A stretch of 64,000 nt of DNA. Source: Nitrosospira briensis C-128. Its GTDB lineage: Bacteria; Pseudomonadota; Gammaproteobacteria; Burkholderiales; Nitrosomonadaceae. Numbering within the stretch: the stretch's first letter is position 1; each line of letters starts with the position of its first letter. The DNA lies in NCBI RefSeq assembly GCF_000619905.2, contig NZ_CP012371.1:1860001-1924000 (forward strand), read 5' to 3'. The notes beneath the pieces were generated by a model, which saw only the letters and a list, made by a program, of their open reading frames with translations, ran no database searches and was not told where the DNA came from. Below are positions 53,477 to 63,138 of the stretch, one piece after another. The translations under genes and the position numbers were made by a program.

Positions 53477-53899
53477 TCATGGGGTAATCGCTGCCGCGAT
53501 TGCCCAGTAACGCGCGAACTTTCCGGCCGCCATGAACAGCATGGCCAATATCCAGTTAACTCGAAGCCAACCTGCGGCGACACACAGCAGATCGCCAATT
53601 ATCGGCACCCAAGCCAGCAGTAATACCGGGCTGCCATGAGTACGTACCCACTGTAGGGCCCGCATACTCCCGCCGGCATTTTTCAGGAGTGTTTTTTCAT
53701 CGGGTAAAAATAACCCGATCGCGTAGGAACTCATGCCGCCCAAAGTGTTGCCCAGCGAGGCGACGCTCAAGGCAGGCCAATATAGCTCGGGGTAGCCAGT
53801 TAAAACGCCAAACAATACCGCTTCCGAACCGCCGGGGAGCAAGGTGGCAGCAAGGAAACTGCTGATGAATAAGGCGAACAGACTCGATTGCTCATCCAT
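53477..53899 (-). CDS. YqaA-like DedA-related membrane protein
   Basis: The protein is 140 residues with about four hydrophobic helices. FLAATLLPGGSEAVLFGVL and LGNTLGGMSSYAIG match the YqaA/SNARE-associated (DedA-related) family, and the C-terminal helix region includes GKFARYWAIA. The substrate is unknown; DedA-type proteins have been linked to lipid carrier flipping and membrane homeostasis. It is convergent with grxD. Confidence 0.87.
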   Translation of the reverse strand: MDEQSSLFALFISSFLAATLLPGGSEAVLFGVLTGYPELYWPALSVASLGNTLGGMSSYAIGLFLPDEKTLLKNAGGSMRALQWVRTHGSPVLLLAWVPIIGDLLCVAAGWLRVNWILAMLFMAAGKFARYWAIAAAITP

Positions 53900-54418
53900 A
53901 ACAGTTTCTAAAAAATAGAGCTTCGGTAACTATAAAACCCATGAACAATTCTCATGCAGGCGCGGAAGCCGCAGGCAGTAACATGGGTGGGATGGAAACC
54001 GCAACGGACCAGGGACGGCAACGCACCCGGGCGATTTCTCGGGCATGGGCCTGATTAATATCTCGCAAAACCGGTCGCCGGGGCATTTCAGTACCTACCC
54101 ATTCTTAGGGTTGCGGCAAAGTACACCCCTGCGGTGCTGCGCGTTAGTGCCGTCATTATCCCGGCGCGGCGCAAGCGATCTCCGCCGCCCGCTGCGGCAC
54201 GTTTCGTTTGTATTACTTCGATTTTAACAGCTTAGCTGCCAAAGAAGGGTTCTACGAATGCCCCCGGTGTTGCTTGATGTAGTGCAGGAGGACGTGTCTC
54301 GATAGTTTTTGCAATTAATTGACATTGTCCGTTAACCAATCGTTAAAATTTGACTTAACGGTATTATCTGAGTGATGATAGGATGCTAATTACCCACCCC
54401 CTTTTCAAGAGGAAAATC
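53900..54418. other. Intergenic region between yqaA-like and CADD-type genes
   Basis: About 520 bp. A short plus-strand frame at 53941-54054 (37 residues, MNNSHAGAEAAG start) has no ribosome site and I do not call it. Near the 3' end, TTGACA (54319-54324) is followed by TTAAAA 18 bp later, a plausible promoter, and CCGTTAA/TTAACGG arms (54329-54361) form an imperfect palindrome that could be an operator. Confidence 0.4.
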
Positions 54419-55162
54419 ATGACGACCACCGTATCTCTCAAGCAAAAGATCGATTCCATCATTAACGCCAAGCACCTGCTCAAGCATCCTTTTTATGTGG
54501 CCTGGACGGAAGGCAAGCTCTCCAAGGAGCAATTGCGTGGGTACGCGGAACAATATTTTCATAACGTACTGGCCGAGCCGACCTATCTGAGCGCAGTACA
54601 TTTCAATACACCGCATTTTCACAGTGAAGCAAATAGCGGCGACATCAGTGTCCGCCAGGAAGTACTGAAAAACCTGATCAGCGAAGAGCACGGAGAAAAA
54701 AATCATCCCGCCTTATGGAAGAATTTTGCGCTGGCCCTGGGTTCGAGCGACAAGGACCTGGCTCGTGCGGCAGCTTTGCCGGACACGGCCAGACTGGTAT
54801 CGACATTCCGCGACATCTGCCTGAACCAGCCGTTTTATGCAGGCCTCGCCGCAATGCATGCTTTTGAATCCCAAGTGCCGTCAATCGCTGCCGTAAAAAT
54901 TGACGGGCTGATCAAGTTCTACGGAATGGATGACCCGGACAGTTATGAATTCTTTTCCGTACACCAGGAAGCCGACGTATATCATTCGCAAGCGGAATGG
55001 ACGTTGATTGAACGCTTTGCCGATACGGCGGAGAAACAGGCTGAGGTAGTGGCGGCAACTATCCGGGCGTGTGACGCGCTCTGGGGTTTTCTCGATGGCG
55101 TGTATGAGAATTACTGCTCAGACCTGGCCTGCGAAGACAGGACTGCCGTTACCTTGCATTAA
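54419..55162 (+). CDS. CADD/TenA-fold oxygenase for para-aminobenzoate synthesis
   Basis: Start ATG 54419 has AAGAGGA 6 bp upstream; 247 residues. The protein is helical and PqqC/TenA-like: HPFYVAWTEGKLSKEQLRGYAEQYFHNV, LISEEHGEKNHPALW and YHSQAEW carry the Glu/His pattern of a diiron site. The protein is close to the Chlamydia CADD family. A homologue in Nitrosomonas was reported to supply para-aminobenzoate for folate by an unusual route in which the protein itself may give up a residue. Assignment to that function here is by family resemblance. Confidence 0.82.
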   Translation: MTTTVSLKQKIDSIINAKHLLKHPFYVAWTEGKLSKEQLRGYAEQYFHNVLAEPTYLSAVHFNTPHFHSEANSGDISVRQEVLKNLISEEHGEKNHPALWKNFALALGSSDKDLARAAALPDTARLVSTFRDICLNQPFYAGLAAMHAFESQVPSIAAVKIDGLIKFYGMDDPDSYEFFSVHQEADVYHSQAEWTLIERFADTAEKQAEVVAATIRACDALWGFLDGVYENYCSDLACEDRTAVTLH

Positions 55163-55169
55163 CTCCCTG

Positions 55170-55218
55170 CACTGGTGAGCAGACAATAGCTCGTTTGTTG
55201 CACGTTTGCTCACCAGTG
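55170..55218 (+). terminator. Long hairpin after the CADD-type gene
   Basis: CACTGGTGAGCAGAC (55170-55184) pairs with GTTTGCTCACCAGTG (55204-55218) with one wobble, a 15-bp stem with a 19-nt loop, followed by GGTTTGTTT. It lies between convergent genes and may end transcription in both directions. Confidence 0.65.
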
Positions 55219-55279
55219 GGTTTGTTTCATAACCGTTGCTTGCTTTTCTCCTTATCTTCCTGCTTTCGCCGGTCGGTAT

Positions 55280-56209
55280 TCAATCCACCGGCACAATTCC
55301 ATCCAGCGTAGCGAAACAGGTATTCTTCGCGGTTACCAGAAAATCCCGCAAATAGGGGCGGGAAGCGGTTTCTGTGAGCGTGGACGCATATAGGTCGCTC
55401 CATAATCCGTGCGCGCCAATGCGGCGGGCGATAACATAATCATGATCGACGTAGTTCTTGATTCCCCAACTGGGCAATGCTGCGACACCGCGCCGGCTGG
55501 CTACCAGTTGCAGAATAGCCACGGTCAGTTCTGCGGTGCGCCGCTGCGGCTGGACGCCGGCGGGCTTCAGCACGTTGAGAATCAGGTCGATACGGTCCTC
55601 CGGTACCGGATAGGTAATAAGGGTTTCGTCGGCGAAGTCCGCCGCGTTCAATATCCGTTTTGCCCGTAAGGGGTGTTCTGGCGCCAGTACCGCCAGGATC
55701 TCAAAGCTGAATAGCGGATGATGAATAATGCCGCGCCGCCGCTTATGCTCGGATCCGATCACCACATCGGCGCCGCCCTCCTCCAGGAGTTTGACCGGAT
55801 CGCTGTGAAATCCGGAAACCAGGTCCAGCTCCACCTCCGGCCAATGCTGGCGGAAGGCATCCATGAGTGGCATCAGCCAATCGAAACAGGTGTGGCATTC
55901 CAGCGCGATGCGCAAACTGCCTGTCGCCTGCTGCGACATGGTGGCGAGACTCCGTTCGGTTGCCTGGATGTCCTCCAGTACTTTTCCCGCAAGTGAAACC
56001 AGATGCTTGCCGGCATCGGTGAGTTCGACGGTTTGCCCGCGCCGCTGTACTATCGACAGTCCATAGTGGGTCTGCAAAGCCTTGATCTGATGTGATAATG
56101 CAGATTGGGTAAGGTGTACGCGCTTGGCAGCGCGTGAAACACTGCCTGTCTCGTGCAACGCTGCGAGCGTGCGAAGATGGCGTAATTCAAGAATGGATAC
56201 AAGTGACAT
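55280..56209 (-). CDS. metR: LysR-family regulator MetR
   Basis: The protein is 309 residues. ELRHLRTLAALHETGSVS, then RAAKRVHLTQSALSHQIKAL, is the LysR N-terminal HTH, followed by a substrate-binding domain. It is divergent from metE with a MetR-type box between them. MetR activates metE using homocysteine as the co-effector. Assignment to MetR rather than another LysR member rests mainly on this arrangement. Confidence 0.9.
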   Translation of the reverse strand: MSLVSILELRHLRTLAALHETGSVSRAAKRVHLTQSALSHQIKALQTHYGLSIVQRRGQTVELTDAGKHLVSLAGKVLEDIQATERSLATMSQQATGSLRIALECHTCFDWLMPLMDAFRQHWPEVELDLVSGFHSDPVKLLEEGGADVVIGSEHKRRRGIIHHPLFSFEILAVLAPEHPLRAKRILNAADFADETLITYPVPEDRIDLILNVLKPAGVQPQRRTAELTVAILQLVASRRGVAALPSWGIKNYVDHDYVIARRIGAHGLWSDLYASTLTETASRPYLRDFLVTAKNTCFATLDGIVPVD

Positions 56210-56214
56210 AGGTA

Positions 56215-56227
56215 TGAATATTATTCA
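56215..56227. promoter_or_regulatory. MetR binding site
   Basis: TGAATATTATTCA matches the MetR consensus TGAA-N5-TTCA exactly. It is 6 bp upstream of the metR start and 95 bp before metE. A partial half site follows near 56246-56257 (TTTCATTTGATTCA). Together they fit divergent control of metR and metE. Confidence 0.7.
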
Positions 56228-56321
56228 TTAATATTTAATTATATTTCATTTGATTCATAGTTTAGTCTGCCACACAATCATCCCTTACTGCAACCGGCAA
56301 CTTACGTGGGGGGAATAAACA

Positions 56322-58643
56322 ATGGCACTGACACATAATCTGGGTTTTCCGCGCATTGGCGCGCGGCGCGAACTGAAGCAGGCACTCGAAGCCTACTGGC
56401 GCGGCGATATCAGTGATGAACAGTTAAAAACCACGGCAGCCGACATGAGGAAGCAGCACTGGCTGCTGCAGCGCGAAGCCGGCATCGATCTCATCCCGGC
56501 CGGCGATTTCGCACTGTATGATCAAATGCTGAATATGACGGCATTGCTCGGCGCGATACCTGCCCGGTTTAACGCGGGCAGCAACGAAATCGGCCTGGAC
56601 CTGTATTTCGCAATGGCGCGGGGCACGGCGGATCAACCGGCGATGGAGATGACCAAGTGGTTCGATACCAACTATCACTACATTGTCCCGGAATTCGATG
56701 CACAGACCACATTCCGTATCGCTTCGCCGCAGCTCTTCAGCGAAGTGGCCGAGGCCAAGGCTCTCGGCATTTCACCCAAAGTGGTGCTGATCGGGCCGCT
56801 AACCTATCTGTATCTTGGCAAGGAAACCAAGCCTGGATTCAATCGCCTGGATCTGCTGCCTCATCTGTTGCCGGTTTATCGCGACATTCTTGCCCAGCTT
56901 GCTTCCCTGGGCGTGGAATGGGTGCAAATCGACGAGCCATTGCTGGCACTCGACCTGGATGACGATTGGTTGCGTAGTTTGGACCAGGCCTATGCCACCT
57001 TGCAGGAAACGGATAGCAGCGCGCGGAAGTTACCCAAGCTACTGCTGGCGACGTATTTTGAAGCCGTGGACAATCATGCTGCGCGCTTGAAAAAGCTGCC
57101 AGTCGATGGCTTGCATATCGATTTGTGCCGTGCACCGGGTCAGCTCGATACCTTTCTTGAAGGTTACCCTGCCGACAAGGTACTGTCGCTAGGTGTCATC
57201 GACGGCCGCAATGTGTGGCGTGCCGATCTTGCGCCGGTATTCTCGATTCTGTCACGTGCGCAATCCGTCCTGGGTGAGCGGCTATGGGTTGCGCCCAGTT
57301 GTTCCCTTCTGCATTGCCCGGTGGATCTTGAGCTGGAAACCCGGTTGGATGAGGAAATCAAGAGCTGGCTGGCATTTTCCGCGCAGAAATTGAGCGAGGT
57401 GTCGATACTCGGCCGCGGGTTGAATCAGGGGGAAAACGCGATACGCGATGTATTGGATGCCTCTACCAAGGCCAGACAAGCGCGCGCCGAATCGCCACGC
57501 ATACATAGCCCGGTAATGCAGGAGCGCCTGCAACGTCTGGTGCGGGATGATATCGGACGCGGGAGTCCATTCCCAGTGCGGCAAGCACTGCAACGGCAAC
57601 GTTTCAAGCTTCCTCCGCTACCCACTACGACCATTGGCTCATTTCCCCAGACGACGGAGATTCGCCAGGCTCGTGCTGCGTTTAAAAAAGGTGAACTCGG
57701 CAATTTGCAGTATCTGGAAGCGATGCGTAATGAGATACGCTTGGCGGTAAAAAAACAGGAGGAAATCGGACTGGATGTACTCGTGCATGGGGAGCCAGAG
57801 CGCAACGACATGGTGGAGTATTTCGGCGAGCAATTGTGGGGCTACGCTTTTACCGAGAATGGCTGGGTGCAGAGCTACGGTTCCCGTTGCGTGAAGCCAC
57901 CTGTCCTATATGGCGATATCTACCGGCCCGAGCCGATGACGCTGGAGTGGATTCAATACGCGCAGAGCCAGACCGAAAAGCCCGTCAAAGGCATGTTGAC
58001 CGGCCCGATAACGATGCTGATGTGGTCGTTCGTGCGTGACGACCAACCGCGTTCGCTCACGGCCCTCCAGCTCGCGCTCGCCATCCGGGATGAAGTTGTC
58101 GACCTGGAGCAGGGCGGCATAGGCATTATTCAAATCGACGAACCCGCTTTTCGCGAGGGGTTGCCATTGAAAAAACGCGACTGGAACGGATATTTTCAAT
58201 GGGCAGTGGAAGCATTCCGCGTCGCCAGCTCGGGTGTAAGAGACGATACGCAGATACACACCCATATGTGCTATTCGGAGTTCAACGATATCCTGCCCGC
58301 CATTGCCGACATGGATGCGGATGTGATTACCATCGAAACCTCACGCTCACGCATGGAGCTGCTCGATGGGTTCGGCCATTTCAAGTATCCCAATGAGATC
58401 GGTCCCGGCGTCTACGACATCCATTCACCGCGGATTCCTCAAACCGCGGAAATGCTGGAACTGCTGGAAAAAGCCTGCCTGGTGATCAATCCAGAGCAAC
58501 TTTGGGTGAACCCCGACTGCGGCCTGAAGACGCGAAACTGGCCGGAAGTTACCACGGCATTGGAAAGAATGGTCGAAGCGGCGCGCCTGCTGCGCGTCCG
58601 TCTGGAAACTCCACAAGCCGAGTCCGCAAGCGCCATAGCATGA
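56322..58643 (+). CDS. metE: Cobalamin-independent methionine synthase
   Basis: The protein is 773 residues, the family's usual length. Both barrels are present. The zinc site is intact in HTHMCYSEF and in [13 protein letters not shown] near the C-terminus, and the N-terminal [17 protein letters not shown] motif starts the protein. It methylates homocysteine using methyltetrahydrofolate. It is paired with metR. Confidence 0.97.
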   Translation: MALTHNLGFPRIGARRELKQALEAYWRGDISDEQLKTTAADMRKQHWLLQREAGIDLIPAGDFALYDQMLNMTALLGAIPARFNAGSNEIGLDLYFAMARGTADQPAMEMTKWFDTNYHYIVPEFDAQTTFRIASPQLFSEVAEAKALGISPKVVLIGPLTYLYLGKETKPGFNRLDLLPHLLPVYRDILAQLASLGVEWVQIDEPLLALDLDDDWLRSLDQAYATLQETDSSARKLPKLLLATYFEAVDNHAARLKKLPVDGLHIDLCRAPGQLDTFLEGYPADKVLSLGVIDGRNVWRADLAPVFSILSRAQSVLGERLWVAPSCSLLHCPVDLELETRLDEEIKSWLAFSAQKLSEVSILGRGLNQGENAIRDVLDASTKARQARAESPRIHSPVMQERLQRLVRDDIGRGSPFPVRQALQRQRFKLPPLPTTTIGSFPQTTEIRQARAAFKKGELGNLQYLEAMRNEIRLAVKKQEEIGLDVLVHGEPERNDMVEYFGEQLWGYAFTENGWVQSYGSRCVKPPVLYGDIYRPEPMTLEWIQYAQSQTEKPVKGMLTGPITMLMWSFVRDDQPRSLTALQLALAIRDEVVDLEQGGIGIIQIDEPAFREGLPLKKRDWNGYFQWAVEAFRVASSGVRDDTQIHTHMCYSEFNDILPAIADMDADVITIETSRSRMELLDGFGHFKYPNEIGPGVYDIHSPRIPQTAEMLELLEKACLVINPEQLWVNPDCGLKTRNWPEVTTALERMVEAARLLRVRLETPQAESASAIA

Positions 58644-58718
58644 GCTGATCATAACGAAGATCCCATCAGGCCGATTTATGAAGGCCAGAAGTGGATGTTC
58701 TCCTTCCCGTGAACTTCA

Positions 58719-58865
58719 AAAAGTAGGCCGGGCTATGCCCGGTATCGTTTTACGACCGTCGGGCGGAGCCCGACCTACTTTGCAGTTCCTTGAACGGTGC
58801 CCTGAAGCGCCGCCCGAGAGGCCCCACCAAGCGGATCTGACAACGCAGGGAATGCCGCGCTAAGT
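58719..58865 (+). repeat. Hairpin repeat, copy 1
   Basis: The unit starts AAAGTAGGCCGGGCTATGCC and has two internal hairpins: GCCGGGC-TAT-GCCCGG and GTCGGGC-GGA-GCCCGAC, the second arm ending in CTACTTT, so the outer arms AAAGTAGG and CCTACTTT also pair. A GC-rich tail (CCTGAAGCG, AAGCGG, GGGAATG) follows. It recurs at 58909-59050. REP-like structure; function unknown, possibly transcript stabilisation or termination after metE. Confidence 0.7.
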
Positions 58866-58908
58866 TTTTTCAGATGTTCAATTTCCCATAAACGATATTT
58901 TAAACCCT

Positions 58909-59050
58909 AAAGTAGGCCGGGCTATGCCCGGTATCGTTTTTATGATCCTCGGGCGGAGCCCGACCTACTTTGCCTTGGAATGGTGCCCCGAAGCGTCGCC
59001 CGAGGGACCTCGCGAAGCGGGATCGGACAACGTAGGGGGATGTTGCGCTA
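58909..59050 (+). repeat. Hairpin repeat, copy 2
   Basis: The same arrangement as copy 1 (paired GTAGG arms, GCCGGGC and CGGGC hairpins, then CCCGAAGCG, AAGCGGGATC and a GTAGGGGG tail), with scattered substitutions. The spacing between copy starts is 190 bp. The tail also resembles the minus-strand segment at 3879-3941. Confidence 0.7.
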
Positions 59051-59213
59051 CGCGCAAGGAGCCCCGCAGCCACGCTTAGGTAGTTGCGCGGTACAAACCG
59101 GGGCGGTAGCCCCGCCGCACGGTGGCACCCGTATCCCGGCAAAGACATGGCCGGAGTCCATCCAACACCGAGGAATGGATTTTCGCGGGTGCGAAAATAT
59201 TTTGTCGTTGAAC

Positions 59214-59501
59214 TTACTTCTTTCCGTCGCCGTTGACCGCAGCCTTGAGCGCCGCGCCCGGTTTGAATGCCGGAATCCTGGACGCGGCAATCTTCAGCTC
59301 CCCACCCGTCCTGGGGTTGCGGCCGGTGCGTGCAGCACGCTCGCGTACTTCGAAAGACCCGAACCCCGGCAATGAGAGTGAATCCCCTTTTTGTAGCGTA
59401 TCCGAAATAATTTCTATCAGCGCCCCAACGGTGCGGTTCGCGTCGGCTTTGCTGCAGCCGGTCTTGGTGGCTATTGCTTCAATGAACTCAGTCTTATTCA
59501 T
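59214..59501 (-). CDS. HU-family DNA-binding protein
   Basis: The start is ATG 59501 (MNKTEFIEAI): GGAG lies 9 bp upstream, and an ATG five codons earlier overlaps that site. The protein is 95 residues with LPGFGSFEVRERAARTGRNPRTG, the HU/IHF arm that inserts a proline into the minor groove. It is a nucleoid protein that bends DNA. Gene downstream of none on its strand. Confidence 0.93.
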   Translation of the reverse strand: MNKTEFIEAIATKTGCSKADANRTVGALIEIISDTLQKGDSLSLPGFGSFEVRERAARTGRNPRTGGELKIAASRIPAFKPGAALKAAVNGDGKK

Positions 59502-60220
59502 ATTCGAGAACTCCATTTTCAGTATTGGTTAATCAAGTTTACGGCATTCCCTCATGGAGATGACGAAATAGCTCTACGGATTCCCTGGCTTGTTCTTTAG
59601 CGCGCCTGAGCGACGGACACATCGCTCAGGCTTGTCGTGTAGCAGGGTGGCATGCATTCCCTTCACATTCCCCAGGCTCTATTGGTGGTTTCGGGAGAGG
59701 CGATGGCGACGTATTGCAGGCCGACCACCGACCCACCCACTACTTTCAAGGAAAAATTACCATACAAGCGATGAATGAATTCTGTGCTGACGTTGCTGAT
59801 TTTGAGATCGAAGAGTGCATTACGGTGCCGAATTTCGAAGATTTTCGGCTATTGACAGGCTGATCTATCGCCATTGTCATAAAACTGATAGCTGCTGTCA
59901 ACGGTAATTTAAAACCGATACAGTTTTTCCGGCATCGGCAATTGAATATTGTGCTTGCGCCGGATGCGGCAAGGTATCAGATACGGTGGTCAGTTTCAGC
60001 TATGCGCAGAGTTCGGTGATGCGTTCGTGGGTGATATTCGTGTGATCACTCTCATCATCTGGTCATAGATCGACAGTGGGTGCTGTAGCGGCGCAAGCCA
60101 GCAGCGTATCGGGTGCGCATGAAAGGCTCTCAAGTTGAAGCAACGGCGCAACTCTTGGTACGCCGCAAGCAGAACAGGTGCCGCGCTCCAGCCGTCTTAT
60201 CTTCACGCGAACTCAGCGCC
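59502..60220. other. Intergenic region upstream of the HU gene
   Basis: About 720 bp without a supported gene. CCTGAGCGA (59605-59613) and TCGCTCAGG (59622-59630) make a perfect 9-bp hairpin with no U-run. The longer open plus-strand frame beginning at 60113 mainly mirrors the minus-strand gene that starts inside this window end and is not a gene. Confidence 0.45.
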
Positions 60221-60808
60221 TCATCCCCCGGTCCTGTCGGCAGCCTCCATCGGTACGCGGGCCTTGGCGGCAAGCTCCTTGAGCAGCACGGCGGCCGGGG
60301 CCGGTTTATCTCCCGGCGTTTCCACCGGAGAAGGCGCCAGCGGCTGCAGGAGATCGCCTTTTCCCTGCGTTTCGTGAAACCAGAGAGCCTGAACATAGAG
60401 TCCGGGAACGTTGAGAAGCCGCAGTTCAAAGCCGCCTTGCGCCACTTCCGGAAAGTCCGCCACCGCGCGCAGCGCCCTCGCGCTCGAGTCGACGAAGCGG
60501 CTTTCGTTAAAAGCCGAGAAAACCTGCTCTCCCCGGGGTCCGGCAACCGTCTCGGCGGAGGCGAGGACATTGTCGCCCTCCTGCACCAGATAGCGCCAGC
60601 CGGTCGGCCTGGCCGCATCGAGACCTTTTCCCGCCACGAGGTCGGAGAGGCCCAACGTGAATACCTGCTGCGGCTCGGTGAGCTGCAGCGGCCCGGTAGC
60701 ATTGCGCAACGCGGGGGTTCTGAAGGCGCGGTTCCTGCTCAAATCCAGGAAAGTGGAATGCATGGCATCCAGCGCCTGTTGCGGAGGTTTTGGAGCGATA
60801 AAGGCCAT
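60221..60808 (-). CDS. Partner protein of the propeller-protease, function unknown
   Basis: The start is ATG 60808 behind GAGGAG 7-8 bp upstream; 195 residues. The gene lies 10 bp downstream of the protease gene on the same strand and is surely co-transcribed. No signal peptide or membrane helix is visible. A beta-rich middle (GWRYLVQEGDNVLASAET, FELRLLNVPGLYVQALWFH) and a Pro/Ala-rich C-terminal tail are seen. No family is recognised. An inhibitor, immunity factor, chaperone or co-secreted partner are all possible; none is shown by the sequence. Confidence 0.72.
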   Translation of the reverse strand: MAFIAPKPPQQALDAMHSTFLDLSRNRAFRTPALRNATGPLQLTEPQQVFTLGLSDLVAGKGLDAARPTGWRYLVQEGDNVLASAETVAGPRGEQVFSAFNESRFVDSSARALRAVADFPEVAQGGFELRLLNVPGLYVQALWFHETQGKGDLLQPLAPSPVETPGDKPAPAAVLLKELAAKARVPMEAADRTGG

Positions 60809-60818
60809 CGGAAACTCC

Positions 60819-62444
60819 TCAGTATTTGGTGTAGTAAGTATGGGTCCATGTTCCCGACCCTTTATAGGCAGTCTGCAGGGTCGCGTAATTGACATCCGAG
60901 CGGCCGTAGATCGGATCGTCGACCGACACATAGTCGATACCGCCCGCGCTATATTGCCCCTTGATGACCAGGAAATGGGCACCGCCGCCCGACCAGGCCA
61001 CCCGGATGCCCAGCGGACGAGCGAAGGTTACCTCGTTCTCGATCTGGGCGGTGGTGGCGATGCCGCCCACCCAGTGGTCGAAGTGGCCCACCACCGTAAG
61101 TGCCTGGTCGAGAAAGCCGTAGACGTTGCAGGGGCCGGACGCACCTGCGCCGCAACAGTCGGTTCGTGCCAGTTCGCCATTGGCCACGGCGCACTGCTGC
61201 CAGTCGCTCCCCGGTTGATAGAACAGGGCGACGCTGGTCGCGGTTGCCGCCCAGCACCAGTTCGATTGCTGCTGGGGCTGCATGAAGAAGTACATTTCAT
61301 CGAGCCACCAGATCGTATCGATGTGGCGCTCGATTCCCACGACAAGGGCATTGAGTTCGTCGATGTGCTGATCGGTTCCCACGACAAAGACATCGAGTAT
61401 GTCGGGGTAGCGGCTCAATGCATTGATCGAGGTTCCCGGCGCGACGACCGGCAAACCCCGAATCATACCGTGCCGGTCCCAGGGGCTCGATGCATTGAGC
61501 TCCGGCGCGACGGCGCCTGCGGCGATCTGGAACCAGGAGCCCCAGCCGGTGCTGGCGTCCCACCAGATGCTGAAGGCGCCGTGGTTTGTGCCCACGGCGA
61601 AGACATCGAGATGATTGGGATAGCGCGACACGACGCTGATGGACGTGTTGGGAGCCGCTGCGCCGTTGGCCACCACAAACCAGTTCTGGGCCCAGCCGCC
61701 ATTGGCGTCCCACCAGATGCTGTAGATCCTATGATCTGTGCCGACGATGAAGAGGTCCAGGTGAGTCGGATAACGCGCCACGGCCGCAACCGAACTGCTC
61801 GGGGCGGCGAACCCGCCTGCAACCTGGAACCAGCTTGCCCACCCGGTGCTCGCGTCCCACCAGGTGCTGAAGATGCCGTGATTGGACCCGACCGCAAAAA
61901 GGTCGATATGGTTGGGGTTGCGGGTCACCGCCGTGATTGACGTTCCGGCTGCGGCCACGCCACCGCTGACAACGAACCAGTTCGCCGCCCAGCCGCCGTT
62001 GGCGTCCCACCAGATGCTGCTGATTTTGTGGTCCGATCTCACCACGAACAAATCCAGGTGGTTGGGGTTGCGGGCAATGGCCGCGACGGCAGTCCCCGGC
62101 GCCGCGGTCAGGTTAGAAACATGGAACCAGCTATTGGCCCAGCCGCCATTGGCATCCCACCAGATGCTGTAGATCTTGTGGTCCGATCCCACAACGAAAA
62201 GATCGAGGTGGTCGGGATTACGGGCGACCACAGTGACTGTCGTCCCCGGCGCTGCGATGCCGCCGGCAACCTGGAACCAGTTCGACCATCCCGTGGAGAT
62301 ATCCCACCACGCGCTGTAAATTCCGTGGTCCGTGCCCACGCAAAAGATATCGAGATGCTGCGGATACCTCGCAACCGAGGTGATGGAAGTCGACGGTGCC
62401 GCAACGCCGCCGCTGACGCCAACCCAATTCGGTGCCCAGCCCAT
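60819..62444 (-). CDS. Seven-bladed lectin-like propeller fused to AvrRpt2-like cysteine protease
   Basis: The protein is 541 residues behind GGAAGGAG. Residues 1 to about 355 contain six full and one modified copies of a 48-residue repeat with core HLDLFVVGxDHxIYSxWWD and GW, a beta-propeller like fucose-binding PLL/AFL-type lectins. The C-terminal 180 residues are papain-like: QQSNWCWAATATS with Cys397, AHFLVIKG with His490 and VDDPIYG with Asp509 or 510, matching AvrRpt2-type (C70) peptidases. There is no signal peptide. The lectin could direct the protease to sugar surfaces of other cells. Confidence 0.75.
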   Translation of the reverse strand: MGWAPNWVGVSGGVAAPSTSITSVARYPQHLDIFCVGTDHGIYSAWWDISTGWSNWFQVAGGIAAPGTTVTVVARNPDHLDLFVVGSDHKIYSIWWDANGGWANSWFHVSNLTAAPGTAVAAIARNPNHLDLFVVRSDHKISSIWWDANGGWAANWFVVSGGVAAAGTSITAVTRNPNHIDLFAVGSNHGIFSTWWDASTGWASWFQVAGGFAAPSSSVAAVARYPTHLDLFIVGTDHRIYSIWWDANGGWAQNWFVVANGAAAPNTSISVVSRYPNHLDVFAVGTNHGAFSIWWDASTGWGSWFQIAAGAVAPELNASSPWDRHGMIRGLPVVAPGTSINALSRYPDILDVFVVGTDQHIDELNALVVGIERHIDTIWWLDEMYFFMQPQQQSNWCWAATATSVALFYQPGSDWQQCAVANGELARTDCCGAGASGPCNVYGFLDQALTVVGHFDHWVGGIATTAQIENEVTFARPLGIRVAWSGGGAHFLVIKGQYSAGGIDYVSVDDPIYGRSDVNYATLQTAYKGSGTWTHTYYTKY

Positions 62445-63138
62445 TGTCTACTCCTTCCGTTGATGTTCATGTCCCGAAAAAGCAGGACCATATGTATCAG
62501 GAAAAATAAACGCTCATTTTCATATGTGTGGACATCACTCCAGTATGCCAATCAGCTTTCGTTCAAGTATATAATTGATTGTTATCATGGAAGTTTTTGG
62601 CGATTCTTGTAAAGCCTGTTTACCGAATGACTCTACCTCTCTTGACACTCTTGACCACCTCTTGCTCAGGCCCAGCCTCGATTCGATATCGAACATAAAG
62701 GACTACTATTATCTGGAACCATTTATTATTTATATATTAAGAGCGGGAAATTACAAATATGAAATACCTGAACTTAATGGGACTCTGATCCCGTGAAAGA
62801 CCGCCGTATTGGCGGATTCATGAGCCTGCCCCAAGAGAAGGGAGGAACACAAGGCTGGAACCGGGAGCACTAGCGATGATTCATCCTGCACACCGTCCGG
62901 CCGGGGCCAGCAATAAAGACTCCCTGAAACTCTGCGCTTCTCTGGAGCCTCGTATGGTGCCCGTCGGATCGGAGGCGACATCTGCGGCGCCTGCCCTTCC
63001 GGTCCATGCCCGCTTGACGCAGCACCCCTTTTACGCGGAATCCCTTCATTTGCCTCCCAATCCAATTTCCGGAGCTGTCCGGAACAATCAATGGGCGATT
63101 CTGAAGCTGTGCTGAAGCTGTGCTGAAGCTGGGGCTGG
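62445..63138. other. Intergenic region between the protease and SMR-type genes
   Basis: About 695 bp. Short frames occur on both strands but lack family resemblance and ribosome sites. Near its end a near-perfect tandem repeat of an 11-bp unit (CTGAAGCTGTG) runs about 2.8 times (63101-63131), close to the 3' end of the minus-strand gene. Nothing else is seen. Confidence 0.4.
63101..63131. repeat. 11-bp tandem repeat
   Basis: CTGAAGCTGTG occurs at 63101-63111 and 63112-63122, followed by CTGAAGCTG at 63123-63131. It lies just beyond the 3' end of the minus-strand gene that ends at 63139. Confidence 0.7.

Noticed and set aside
53941-54054. 37-residue frame after yqaA-like gene
   Set aside because: No ribosome site, no recognised motif; too short to support.
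60657-61940. Long plus-strand frame (427 codons) opposite the propeller-protease gene
   Set aside because: Apparent repeats are the reverse image of the propeller units; the minus-strand protein has clear domains, catalytic residues and a ribosome site.
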